A DNA stretch of 64,000 nt from positions 186,001-250,000 of the forward strand of contig NZ_JANBBE010000003.1 in NCBI RefSeq assembly GCF_024648825.1. Direction: 5' to 3'. The DNA is from Lentzea californiensis (GTDB lineage Bacteria > Actinomycetota > Actinomycetes > Mycobacteriales > Pseudonocardiaceae). The notes beneath the pieces were generated by a model. It was given only the letters and a program-made list of their open reading frames with translations, was not told the DNA's origin and searched no databases. A program made the translations under genes and the position numbers. Of this stretch, positions 35,558 to 43,778 are shown in pieces (within the stretch, counting starts at the first letter, position 1; the number at the start of each line of letters is the position of its first letter).

Positions 35558-35606
35558 GGAAGGCCCCGTGGCTGGGCTGCCGGGTCCGGTCGGACCGGGG
35601 CCTTCC
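35558..35606. other. Strong GC hairpin in the EEP/SARP divergent region
   Basis: Arms GGAAGGCCCCG (35558-35568) and CGGGGCCTTCC (35596-35606) are perfect 11-mers enclosing 27 nt that can itself fold. It looks like a terminator, but it stands in the gap between two divergent genes. It may end a short antisense or leader transcript, or be a relic of rearrangement. Confidence 0.6.
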
Positions 35607-35638
35607 TGCCGTGCCGACGTTGCCCTTTCGATCAAGGG

Positions 35639-35656
35639 TGAACCTAGGATGAACCT
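35639..35656 (+). promoter_or_regulatory. Direct heptamer repeats, SARP-type binding site
   Basis: TGAACCT occurs at 35639-35645 and 35650-35656, exactly 11 bp apart and just upstream of the SARP gene. Heptamer direct repeats on an 11-bp (or 22-bp) period near the -35 region are the known binding pattern of SARP activators, so autoregulation is possible. Confidence 0.5.
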
Positions 35657-35675
35657 TGAATCCACTGGCTGAGGG

Positions 35676-38291
35676 GTGATCTTGGAGTTCGGGCTGCTCG
35701 GCGCCGTGGAGGTGCGGGACGCGGGCGCGCTGGTCGAGATCGGCCACGTCCGGCAACGGTCTGTGCTGGTCGCGCTGCTGGTGGAGGAGGGCAGGCCGGT
35801 TCCGGTCGATCGGCTGCTCGGCCGCGTGTGGGGCGAGCGGGCGCCCCTGCGAGCACGCGAGACGCTCTACGGGTACGTGTCGAAGCTCCGCAAGCTGCTC
35901 GGACTGGACATCGAACGCTCGCCGGCCGGCTACCGGCTCGTGGTGGACGCGGCGCAGGTCGACCTGTTCCGCTTCCGCGCACTCGTGCGGCAGGGCGCTC
36001 TCGACGCGGCGCTCGGGTTGTGGCGAGGGCAGGCGCTGGACGGCCTCGAGTCGCCGTACTTCGACGCGCTGCGTGAGAGTTGGCACGCCGAACGCGTCGC
36101 CGCCGAACTCGACCGCAACGACGTGGCGCTCGCGGAGGGCAGGCACACCGCGCTACTGCAATCGCTGCGGCAGCTCGCCGACGCGCTGCCGCACGACGAA
36201 CGCCTTGCCGCGCAACTGATGCTGGCGCTGCACCGGACCGGCAACGACGCGGAGGCGTTGCGGCACTACGAGACCGTGCGCCGCCGCCTCGCGGACGAGC
36301 TGGGCGTGGACCCGAGCAAACCGTTGCAGGACATGCATCAGCGGATCCTCGTCGGCAGCGTGGAGGAACGCGCCGCCGGACCACGTCAGCTGCCCGCGCC
36401 GCACCCGTGGTTCACCGGCCGCACCGGCGAACTCGCCGCGCTGGGGTCGTCCGGCACGGTCGTGATCGGCGGCACGGGCGGCATCGGCAAGACCGCGCTG
36501 GCACTGCACTGGGCGCACCGGCACCTCGACGAGTTCCCGGACGGCCAGCTCTACGTGAACCTGCGCGGCTTCGACCCGTCCGCCGGGCCGACGCCGCCGG
36601 AGACCGTGCTGCGCGAGTTCCTGGAGGCCTTGGGGGAGGAGACGATCCCGGCGGGCCTGGACGCACGGGCCGCGCGCTATCGCAGCGTGGTCGCGGGACG
36701 ACGGCTGCTGGTGGTGCTCGACAACGCCCGCTCGACCGAGCAGGTCGTGCCGCTGCTGCCGGGCCCCGACGCGACGGTGCTGGTCACGAGCCGGCTCAAG
36801 CTCGCAGGACTGGTGGCGGCGCACGGGGCGCGGTCCGTGTCACTGGACGTGCTGCACCCGGCCGACGCCCGCGAGTTCCTCGTGGCGAGGCTGGGCGCCG
36901 CGCGCGTGGCGGCCGAACCCGGGGTGGTCGCGGACCTGGTGAACTGGTGCGGCGGGCTGCCGCTGGCCCTGTCGATCGTCGCCGCCCGCGCCGCGGTGGA
37001 ACCGGACTTCCCCCTGGCCGCGTTCGCCGCGGAACTGCGCGAGCAGCCCCTCGACGCGCTGGACACGGGCGAGATCGCCACGAACCTGCGGACGGTGTTC
37101 TCCTGGTCCGTGGCGGCGCTTTCGGACGAGGCGGCGCGCGCGTTCGGCCTGCTCGGCACCGCCGGCACGGCGGACGTGAGTCTCACGGCGGTGGCGGCGT
37201 TGCTCGACCGGCCCGTCACGCGGGCGCGAATGGTGTTGCGAGAGCTGGAGAACGCGTACCTGGTGCAGCAGCACGTGCCCGGCCGGTACCGGATGCACGA
37301 CCTGGTCGGCCTGTACGCGGCGGACCTCCCCGCCGACCCGGGGTCCCGGCTCGCCGACTTCTACGCCGCCACCGCACGGGCCGCCGCGCTCGCGCTGGAA
37401 CCGCACAAGATGTTGCCGGAGCACGAAAGCGGCCACGCGCTCACGTTCGGGACCAACGCGGCGGCGATGGCCTGGTTCGACGCCGAGCACGCCTGCCTGA
37501 TGGCAGAACAGCGACAGGCGTTGCAGCGGGAGGACTTCGGCGCGGCCTGGCTGATCGGCCGCGCGCTGAACAACTACCACCTCCGGCGTGGCCGCACCTC
37601 CGACGACATCGACGCCTGGCTGACGGCGTTGCGTGCTGCGGAGGCGCTGGGAGACCCGATCAAGCAGTCCACCGCGCACCGGTGCCTCGGTGCCGACTAC
37701 ATCGAGGTCGGTCAGACCCCGTTGGGGCACAGCCACTTCGAACGCGGTCTGGAACTGGCCGCTGGCACCGGCGACCACGAGGCGCACGGCGGCGCGCACC
37801 GGGCGATCGCGTGGGCGGCGGAGTTCGTGGGCGACCTGGAGAGGGCGCTGGAGCACTCGCTCGCCGCGCTGGAGGAGTTCCGCGCCGCCGGGACGGAGAT
37901 CCGCGTGGCCGAGGCGCTGAACGACGCCGGCTGGCGCTACGCCTGCCTGGGCCGCTACACCGAGGCCCGCACGTTCTGCGAGGAAGCCATGCGGCTGGGC
38001 GACGAGCTCGGTCACGCCGAGGGGTGCGCGGCCACTCTCGACAGCCTCGCGCACATCGCCCACCACGACGGCCGCCACGCCGACGCCGTCGCGCACTACG
38101 GCGAGGCGCTGGCTTTGTACCGGGAGCTGGACAACTCCGCGGAGCAGGCCACGGTGCTGGAACACCTGGGTGACGTGCACGCGGCGGCGGGAGAGACCGC
38201 GCAGGCGCGCGAGCAGTGGGACCGGGCGCTGGAGCTGTACCGGGAACAGGGCCGCGACACGGAGGCGACGGCCCTGCAAGCCCGCGTTTAG
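35676..38291 (+). CDS. Large SARP family regulator (AfsR-like: wHTH-BTAD-NB-ARC-TPR)
   Basis: An 871-residue regulator. The N-terminus has an OmpR-type winged helix (LEFGLLGAVEVR to AGYRLVV, residues 3-90). A bacterial activation domain follows (about 95-240), with DVALAEGRHTALLQSLRQLADALPHDERL. An NTPase domain has Walker A GGTGGIGKTALAL (about 267-279) and Walker B RRLLVVLDNA. TPR-type helices run from about 640 to the end. This is the AfsR-like pathway or global regulator design. GTG 35676 is given, but TTG 35682 is better spaced from GAGGGG (start MEFGLLGAVEV). No antibiotic cluster lies in this window; the convergent neighbour is a drug exporter. Confidence 0.93.
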   Translation: MILEFGLLGAVEVRDAGALVEIGHVRQRSVLVALLVEEGRPVPVDRLLGRVWGERAPLRARETLYGYVSKLRKLLGLDIERSPAGYRLVVDAAQVDLFRFRALVRQGALDAALGLWRGQALDGLESPYFDALRESWHAERVAAELDRNDVALAEGRHTALLQSLRQLADALPHDERLAAQLMLALHRTGNDAEALRHYETVRRRLADELGVDPSKPLQDMHQRILVGSVEERAAGPRQLPAPHPWFTGRTGELAALGSSGTVVIGGTGGIGKTALALHWAHRHLDEFPDGQLYVNLRGFDPSAGPTPPETVLREFLEALGEETIPAGLDARAARYRSVVAGRRLLVVLDNARSTEQVVPLLPGPDATVLVTSRLKLAGLVAAHGARSVSLDVLHPADAREFLVARLGAARVAAEPGVVADLVNWCGGLPLALSIVAARAAVEPDFPLAAFAAELREQPLDALDTGEIATNLRTVFSWSVAALSDEAARAFGLLGTAGTADVSLTAVAALLDRPVTRARMVLRELENAYLVQQHVPGRYRMHDLVGLYAADLPADPGSRLADFYAATARAAALALEPHKMLPEHESGHALTFGTNAAAMAWFDAEHACLMAEQRQALQREDFGAAWLIGRALNNYHLRRGRTSDDIDAWLTALRAAEALGDPIKQSTAHRCLGADYIEVGQTPLGHSHFERGLELAAGTGDHEAHGGAHRAIAWAAEFVGDLERALEHSLAALEEFRAAGTEIRVAEALNDAGWRYACLGRYTEARTFCEEAMRLGDELGHAEGCAATLDSLAHIAHHDGRHADAVAHYGEALALYRELDNSAEQATVLEHLGDVHAAAGETAQAREQWDRALELYREQGRDTEATALQARV

Positions 38292-38347
38292 GGTCTGTGT
38301 CGAAGTCTGGTCCGCGATAGCCGGGCCCGACTTCGACACAGACCCTA
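38289..38347. terminator. Bidirectional terminator embracing both stop codons
   Basis: Perfect 19-bp arms, TAGGGTCTGTGTCGAAGTC at 38289-38307 and its complement at 38329-38347, enclose 21 nt. The first three bases of each arm, read outward in, are the TAG stop of the gene on that side (SARP, and the MFS exporter on the other strand). The hairpin therefore starts exactly at the end of both coding regions. Confidence 0.85.
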
Positions 38348-40327
38348 GACCCGGCTCATCTGCCGGCCGCTCTCGATCAGCTCGTCGGTGAACGAGTCGA
38401 GCGCGTGCGCGAAGTCGAGCTGGTCCGGCTCGTGCCAGTCCTGCAGCTGGTCGAGCAGCCAGCGCCGCCACGCTCGCACGAGCTGGGCGAACACGTCCGC
38501 GCCCCGGTCGGTGAAGCGGTAGCCGTCGTCGCCGAACGCCAGGTGCCCTGACCGCACGAGGGCCTGCGCGGTCGGTTCGAAGATGCCGCCGGGCACCTTC
38601 GTCATGTCGGCGATCTCGTCGAGCGTCGCCACGCCGTCGTCCGTCGACGCCCGGTACACGCGGCCGAGCAGCCACGCCTGTTCGAGCGGCAGGTCGACAC
38701 CGGACCGGCGCAGCACGGCCAGGCCGGGGTCCTCGCCGGACCTCGCCACCACGGTGGAGACCAGTGTGCGCAGCTCGTCGTAGGAGTTCGACGGCGGCGC
38801 GGCGAAGCTCTCGCCCACGCCGCTGTTGCCGGACGCGGAGGCACGGGACGTGTCGCGCAGCTGCACCTGCGGCAGGAAGAACGCGACGGCCAGGGCCACG
38901 AGCCCGATCGGCGCCGCGATCAGGAACATCATCTGCACGGTCTCGGCGTACCCGGCGACGATCGGCGCCCTCAGCGCGTCCGGCAGCGCGTGGACGGCGG
39001 CGGGGCTGGCGATGGCACGCGGGTCCACGCCCTGGGGGACCACCAGGTTCTTCGGCAGGTTGTTCGCGTAGATCGTGCCGAAGATCGCGACGCCGAACGA
39101 GCTGCCCATGGTGCGCAGGAAGCTGATGCCGGACGTGGCGACGCCGAGGTCGGTGTAGTTCGTGGTGCTCTGCACGACGATCACCGGCACCTGCATCACC
39201 AGGCCGATGCCCGCGCCCAGCACCATCATGAACGCGCCCATCTCCCAGTAGCTGGTCGACGCGTCCAGGAGGGACAGCAGGAACAGGCCGATGGTGAGCC
39301 CCACCGAGCCGATCAACGGGAAGATCCGGTACTTGCCGGTGCGGCTGATCGTGTTGCCGGTGAGCAGCGCCGTGGCCATCAGCCCGGCGATCAGCGGCAG
39401 CATCCACAGGCCTGACGCCGTGGCCGACTCGCCGCGCACGTACTGCAGGTAGATCGGCAGGTAGGTGATGCCGCCGAGCATCGCGAACCCGACGACGAAG
39501 CTCAGGATTCCCGACACCGTGAACACCCTGCTGCGGAACAACCTCATGGGCAGCATCGGCTCGGCGGCGCGTTGCTCCACCAGCACGAACGCGACCAGCA
39601 GCACGACCGAGCCCGCGGCCATCCACAGGATCGCCGGCGACGTCCACGCGTACTCGGTGCCGCCCCAGCTCGTGACCAGCGTCAGCCCGGTCGCCGCCAG
39701 TGCGATCAGCGCGATGCCGGCGTAGTCGATCTTCGGACGTCCTTCGGTCCTGATGGCCGGCAGCGCGGCGATCGCCACCAGCACCACCGCGATGCCGAGC
39801 GGGATGTTCACGTAGAACGCCCAGCGCCAGCTCAGGTGGTCGACGAACAGTCCGCCGAGCAACGGGCCGGCGACCGTCGCGACGCCGAACACCGCGCCCG
39901 CCAGCCCCTGGAACTTGCCGCGTTCCTTCAACGGCACGACGTCCGCGATGATCGCCGTCGAGGTGACCATCAGACCGCCGGCGCCCAGGCCTTGGATCGC
40001 GCGGAACGCGATGAGCGTGGTCATCGACTCCGACCAGCCGGCGAAGAACGACCCGACCAGGAACAGCGCGACGCTGACGAGGAACGTCTTCTTGCGCCCG
40101 TAGAGGTCGCCGAACTTCCCGATCAGCACGGTCATGATCGTCTCGGCGAGCAGGTAGGACGTCACCACCCACGACAGGTGCGCGCCGCCACCCAGGTCGG
40201 CCACCATCGTGGGCAGCGCGGTGGACACGATGGTCTGGTCGAGAGCGGCCAGCAGCATGGCGAGCAGCACGGCCGCGACGACCAGGTTCCGCCTGCGGGT
40301 GTCGATCATCTCGGGCACGCAGGGCAT
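38345..40327 (-). CDS. DHA2 (EmrB/QacA) MFS exporter with C-terminal winged-helix-like tail
   Basis: About 660 residues from ATG 40325-40327 (ATG 40307-40309, MIDTRRRN, is an alternative). Fourteen helices include motif A GKFGDLYGRKK, motif C GPLLGGLFVDHLSWRWAFYVN and LDQTIVSTALPTM, all standard for DHA2 drug:proton antiporters. After the last helix (FLPQVQL), about 155 more residues follow. They read like a MarR-type winged helix: VYRASTDDGVATLDEIADMT, KVPGGIFEPTAQALVRSGHL, AFGDDGYRFTDRG. The tail is cytoplasmic. It may sense ligand or regulate the pump. Convergent with the SARP gene. Confidence 0.9.
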   Translation of the reverse strand: MPCVPEMIDTRRRNLVVAAVLLAMLLAALDQTIVSTALPTMVADLGGGAHLSWVVTSYLLAETIMTVLIGKFGDLYGRKKTFLVSVALFLVGSFFAGWSESMTTLIAFRAIQGLGAGGLMVTSTAIIADVVPLKERGKFQGLAGAVFGVATVAGPLLGGLFVDHLSWRWAFYVNIPLGIAVVLVAIAALPAIRTEGRPKIDYAGIALIALAATGLTLVTSWGGTEYAWTSPAILWMAAGSVVLLVAFVLVEQRAAEPMLPMRLFRSRVFTVSGILSFVVGFAMLGGITYLPIYLQYVRGESATASGLWMLPLIAGLMATALLTGNTISRTGKYRIFPLIGSVGLTIGLFLLSLLDASTSYWEMGAFMMVLGAGIGLVMQVPVIVVQSTTNYTDLGVATSGISFLRTMGSSFGVAIFGTIYANNLPKNLVVPQGVDPRAIASPAAVHALPDALRAPIVAGYAETVQMMFLIAAPIGLVALAVAFFLPQVQLRDTSRASASGNSGVGESFAAPPSNSYDELRTLVSTVVARSGEDPGLAVLRRSGVDLPLEQAWLLGRVYRASTDDGVATLDEIADMTKVPGGIFEPTAQALVRSGHLAFGDDGYRFTDRGADVFAQLVRAWRRWLLDQLQDWHEPDQLDFAHALDSFTDELIESGRQMSRV

Positions 40328-40367
40328 GATCGCGCAGGTTGGGGCGGCTCGCAGGGGGAGGAACACG

Positions 40368-40965
40368 ATGGGGGCCAAGGCCGCGCTGGTGGTGTTCGGC
40401 GACGTGCGGGCGGCGTTGCGAGGCGGCGGCGTGCCGGACCGTTCGGCGGCGGAGGCGGTGGTCCGCGCGTTGCGGCCGGGGTGCGCGGTCGCGCCGGTCG
40501 CGGACGGTGAACTGGCGGACGAGATCTACCCCGGCGACGGGTTCACGTACGTGGCGGTGCTGCCGGATGCCACGATCGTGTGCGATCAGGAGCTGGCGGC
40601 CGTGCCCGTGCCGGAGCACGTCCTGGAGTACGCGGGGAGCGTCCGCTGAAGGTGTTCGCCCGGCACTCCGGTTCGGGACGGCTGGCATTCGCCGAGTGGG
40701 CCGCGGACGGCACGCTGCTCCGGTCGCACCACGCCGAGTCGCACGGCCAGTACGAGCTCGCGGACTCGGTGGCGTCGGAGATGTTCGGCTTCACGGCGGA
40801 GCCCGCCGGACGTCGTGCTGCACGGCTTCCGCGTGACCCGTCCGGACCAGCCTGACCGTGACGCCGCCCGCACCGCGGCGGTGGCCGAGATGGTCAAGCA
40901 CGGCCCGCAGCGAACGACGATCGGACCGGACGGCTCGCTGGTCCCGGTCACCGAGCCGTCCTAGG
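40368..40965 (+). pseudogene. Frameshifted DUF6928-like gene
   Basis: ATG 40368 follows GGGGAGGAA and starts MGAKAALVVFGDVRAALRGG, with YPGDGFTYVAVLPDATIVCD, the opening of DUF6928. That frame ends at TGA 40647-40649. The homology continues in another frame (RPLKVFARHSGSGRLAFAEW, ASEMFGFTAEP, about 40643-40808). From 40809 it returns to the first frame (DVVLHGFRVTRPDQP) and ends at TAG 40963-40965. Two indels, one in a run of four G and one at GG, account for this. The central segment is also shorter than usual. Decay or assembly error are both possible. Confidence 0.75.
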
Positions 40966-40995
40966 CTCGGGAGCGATCACCAGAAGGAGGCCGTC

Positions 40996-41328
40996 TTGAT
41001 CTTCATCACCGCCAAGTTCCGCGTCCTGCCCGAGTACGCGCAGGCCTGGCCCGAGATCAGCAGGAGCTTCACCGAGGCGACCCGCGCCGAGCCCGGATGC
41101 CTGTGGTTCGACTGGTCGCGCAGCCTCGACGACCCGAACGAGTACGTGCTGGTCGAGGCGTTCCGGGACGGTGACGCCGGCGGCGCGCACGTGCAGTCCG
41201 AGCACTTCCGCAACGCCCAGGAGGAACTGCCTCAGCACCTCGCGGAGACGCCCCGCATCGTCAGCCAGTCGGTGGATCAGGACGACTGGTCGCTGCTCGG
41301 CGAGATGGAGGTTGCGCCACGTGGGTGA
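40996..41328 (+). CDS. ABM-domain (putative quinol) monooxygenase
   Basis: A 110-residue protein from TTG 40996, chosen because AAGGAGG lies 6 bases upstream. It reads IFITAKFRVLPEYAQAWPEI, AEPGCLWFDWSRSLDDPNEYV, EAFRDGDAGGAHVQSEHF, with DWSLLGEMEV at the end: the antibiotic-biosynthesis-monooxygenase (YgiN-like) ferredoxin fold. Family members oxidise quinols or small aromatics without cofactor, or help degrade haem. The His of AHVQSEHF is the usual active-site position. Confidence 0.88.
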   Translation: MIFITAKFRVLPEYAQAWPEISRSFTEATRAEPGCLWFDWSRSLDDPNEYVLVEAFRDGDAGGAHVQSEHFRNAQEELPQHLAETPRIVSQSVDQDDWSLLGEMEVAPRG

Positions 41329-41379
41329 GCCTTGCCCGGATCGTTTGGTGCAGGGGGTTCCTCCACCCAGGATGGCGCC

Positions 41380-41658
41380 ATGGACGCCTTCCTGGAGTTG
41401 TCCGCTGAGCTGACCGGGTTCTCGGCGGACGAGCTGAGGTCGACCGGACTGGTCGAGCAGTACCGCGCGCTGGCCGACGGCGCGCCGGAGAACGAGATCA
41501 TCCAGCTCTGGTACACCGGGGTCTGGCGCGGGGTGATCCCGGGCGAGCGCGCCTACGTCGAAGGCCTGGCGTGGAAGGCCGCCGGCGTCGCCGCGCCGGG
41601 GACCAGGGCGCCCGGCTTCGGCAGCTGGGAGCAGAGACCCGCTAGAAGCGCCCGGTGA
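41380..41658 (+). CDS. Small subunit of FAD-dependent sugar dehydrogenase
   Basis: A 92-residue protein: MDAFLELSAELTGFSADELR, ENEIIQLWYTGVWRGV and AWKAAGVAAPGTRAPGFGSW. The LTGF opening and IIQLWYTGVW are typical of the small (gamma/hitchhiker) subunit of membrane-associated FAD glucose, sorbitol or gluconate dehydrogenases. The usual Tat leader of such subunits is missing from the best start (ATG 41380), so this may be a cytoplasmic form. The large subunit starts in its stop codon (GTGA), which confirms the pairing. Confidence 0.8.
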   Translation: MDAFLELSAELTGFSADELRSTGLVEQYRALADGAPENEIIQLWYTGVWRGVIPGERAYVEGLAWKAAGVAAPGTRAPGFGSWEQRPARSAR

Positions 41659-43355
41659 AGGCCGTGGTCGTCGGCGCGGGGTTCGCTGGCTCGCTCATTG
41701 CGAAGGTGCTGGGCGACAACGGGTTCCGCGTGCTCGTGCTGGAGGCGGGCGCGGAGGTGAACCACGACGCGGTCGGCAGGTTCCGCACGGCGCTCGTCAA
41801 GTCACCGCTGAAGCCCTATCGCACGACCGCAGCGGCGCCGTCCAGCAACTACCTGATCAACACCGGGCCGTTCGCCTACTCGAGCCCGTACCTGCGGATG
41901 AACGGCGGCACCGGCACCGCCTGGACCGGGATCACACCCCGGATGCACCCCGACGACTTCCACGCCGCCGACTGCGGGCGCGGCCGCGACTGGCCCCTGA
42001 GCTACGCCGACCTGGAACCCGCGTACCGCGCCGCGGAGTGGGAGATCGGGATCGCGGCCGACGCCGACGAACAACGCCAGCACCTGCCCGTCGCGGACGG
42101 CTACCGCTATCCCATGCACGCCTTGCCCCGCACGTATCTCGACCACGCCATCGCGTCCGTTGTGGACGGTGCGAGCATCGATGGCCGCGAACTGCTCGTC
42201 GTCGGCACACCGCAGGCGCGCAACGGGGTTCCGGTGAACGGCTATCGGCTGGACGGCCACCAGTGCACCGGTTACGCGAGCTGCGTGCCAGTCTGCCCGG
42301 AGAACGCCAAGTACACACCGCTCCGGACGCAGAAGCGGTGGTCCGCGAACGTCGAACTGCGCACGCGCTGCGTGGTGAACCGGGTGCACGCCGACGAGTT
42401 CGGGCGCGTCACCAAGGTCAGCTACCAGCGCTATGAGGACGACACGTCCGGCAGGCACACGCGGCACGAGGAAGAGGCGGACGTCGTCGTCCTCGCCGCG
42501 CACGCCGTCGAGAACGCCAAGCTGCTGCTCATGTCCGGGCTCGCGAACAGCAGCGACCAGGTCGGCCGCAACCTGATGGACCACCCCGCGCTGCTGACGT
42601 GGGCGTTGATGCCGCAGGCGATCGGCCCGTTCCGCGGACCGGGCTCGACGACGGGCATCGAGGCGTTCCGCAGCGGTCCCGAACGCGGCGCTCGAGCGCC
42701 GTTCCGCATCGAGATCGGCAACTGGGGCTGGGGCTGGTCGGCCGGCAGCCCCGACTCCGACACCGCGGAGTTCGTCGCGGCGGGGCTGCGCGGCAAGGCG
42801 TTGCGGGAGGCGGTGGCGGACCGGGTCGGCCGCCAGTTCACGCTCCAGTTCGAGATCGAGCAGGAGGCCGACCCCGCGAACAGGGTGACGCTCGACCACG
42901 CGCGCCGCGACCCGCTCGGCAATCCGCGCCCGTCGATCCACTACGGACTGTCCGACTACGTGAAGAACGGCCTGCTGGCCGCCAAACGGGTCTCGGACCG
43001 GATCTTCGAGATGCTCGGCGCCGACGACCACACCTCGTACAAGCCCGACGAGGAACGGTACTTCGAGCACGACGGGGAGCCGCTGCGGTACTGGGGCGCC
43101 GGGCACGGCGGCGGCACGCACGTCATGGGCGCCTCGCCGCGCGACTCCGTCGTGGACCAGTGGCAACGCTGCTGGGACCACCCGAACCTGTACGCGGTGG
43201 GGTGCGGCAGCATGCCGTCGCTCGGCACGTCCAACCCGTCGCTGACGATGGCCGCCCTGGTCCTGCGCACCGCGGACCACCTCGTCGCTACGTGCCGGAC
43301 CGGACCCGGTGCCGCGCTCGCTGGACCAGCAGGATCGTGGCCGCCACCGCGATGA
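41655..43355 (+). CDS. GMC-family FAD sugar dehydrogenase large subunit with Fe-S motif
   Basis: A 566-residue glucose-methanol-choline oxidoreductase from GTG 41655. The FAD dinucleotide motif is VVVGAGFAGSLIAKVLG. A hinge holds Cys204, Cys210 and Cys214 (QCTGYASCVPVCPENAKY), matching the three-cysteine [3Fe-4S] site of bacterial FAD glucose dehydrogenase. The C-terminus has GGTHVMGASPRDSVVD and PNLYAVGCGSMPSLGTSNPS, with the catalytic region. It oxidises a sugar or polyol; the electron acceptor is not encoded nearby. Its last 68 bp overlap the convergent membrane-protein gene. Confidence 0.9.
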   Translation: MKAVVVGAGFAGSLIAKVLGDNGFRVLVLEAGAEVNHDAVGRFRTALVKSPLKPYRTTAAAPSSNYLINTGPFAYSSPYLRMNGGTGTAWTGITPRMHPDDFHAADCGRGRDWPLSYADLEPAYRAAEWEIGIAADADEQRQHLPVADGYRYPMHALPRTYLDHAIASVVDGASIDGRELLVVGTPQARNGVPVNGYRLDGHQCTGYASCVPVCPENAKYTPLRTQKRWSANVELRTRCVVNRVHADEFGRVTKVSYQRYEDDTSGRHTRHEEEADVVVLAAHAVENAKLLLMSGLANSSDQVGRNLMDHPALLTWALMPQAIGPFRGPGSTTGIEAFRSGPERGARAPFRIEIGNWGWGWSAGSPDSDTAEFVAAGLRGKALREAVADRVGRQFTLQFEIEQEADPANRVTLDHARRDPLGNPRPSIHYGLSDYVKNGLLAAKRVSDRIFEMLGADDHTSYKPDEERYFEHDGEPLRYWGAGHGGGTHVMGASPRDSVVDQWQRCWDHPNLYAVGCGSMPSLGTSNPSLTMAALVLRTADHLVATCRTGPGAALAGPAGSWPPPR

Positions 43356-43707
43356 TGACGACGCCGTTGCCGAACGCCCAGAGCACGGCGTTGTCGTGGA
43401 CGACGTCACGGGAGACGGACGGGTCGCGGAACACCGGGTCGACCTGCGTGATCAGCAGGATCTTCATCGCGACCGAGACCGCGAGGCAGCCCAGCGCCGG
43501 CTTGGGTGCACGCGTGACGACCGTCAGGACCACCGCCAGCGGCGCCCACGGCAGGTAGTGGTAGATCGGGCTGCCCGCGGCGAACACGCCCACGAGCGAG
43601 CCGGGCCGCGGGTCCGCCAGCAGCTGCGGGTTCCACACGACCTGCTCGTAGAGGTTGCCCAACAGCCACATGCCGAGCAGGGGGACGACCGGCCGCGAAA
43701 GTCTCAC
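43288..43707 (-). CDS. Four-helix membrane protein of unknown function
   Basis: A 139-residue protein with four predicted helices (around VPLLGMWLLGNLYEQVVW, PWAPLAVVLTVVT, LGCLAVSVAMKILLIT, GNGVVIIAVAATILLV). The loop after helix one has WNPQLLADPRPGSLVGVFAA and SPIYHYLPWAPL. I do not recognise the family; small membrane proteins with similar four-helix spacing occur across Actinobacteria. The overlap of 68 bp with the 3' end of the GMC gene is unusually long. The C-terminal RARHRVRSGT may be on the cytoplasmic side. Confidence 0.65.
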   Translation of the reverse strand: MRLSRPVVPLLGMWLLGNLYEQVVWNPQLLADPRPGSLVGVFAAGSPIYHYLPWAPLAVVLTVVTRAPKPALGCLAVSVAMKILLITQVDPVFRDPSVSRDVVHDNAVLWAFGNGVVIIAVAATILLVQRARHRVRSGT

Positions 43708-43778
43708 CGGGCCATCATGGCGAAAATGTCGAAAGCTCCGTGACGCCGATCGACGCAGGGGTGGCAGCGCACGCTGTT

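Noticed and set aside
35676-40327. A biosynthetic gene cluster around the SARP regulator
   Set aside because: No PKS, NRPS, terpene or RiPP core genes occur within the window.
36840-40688. A very long open frame on the minus strand antisense to the SARP gene and through the exporter
   Set aside because: Arg/Pro/Gly-rich translation with no domain, explained by GC-skewed codons of the real genes on both strands.
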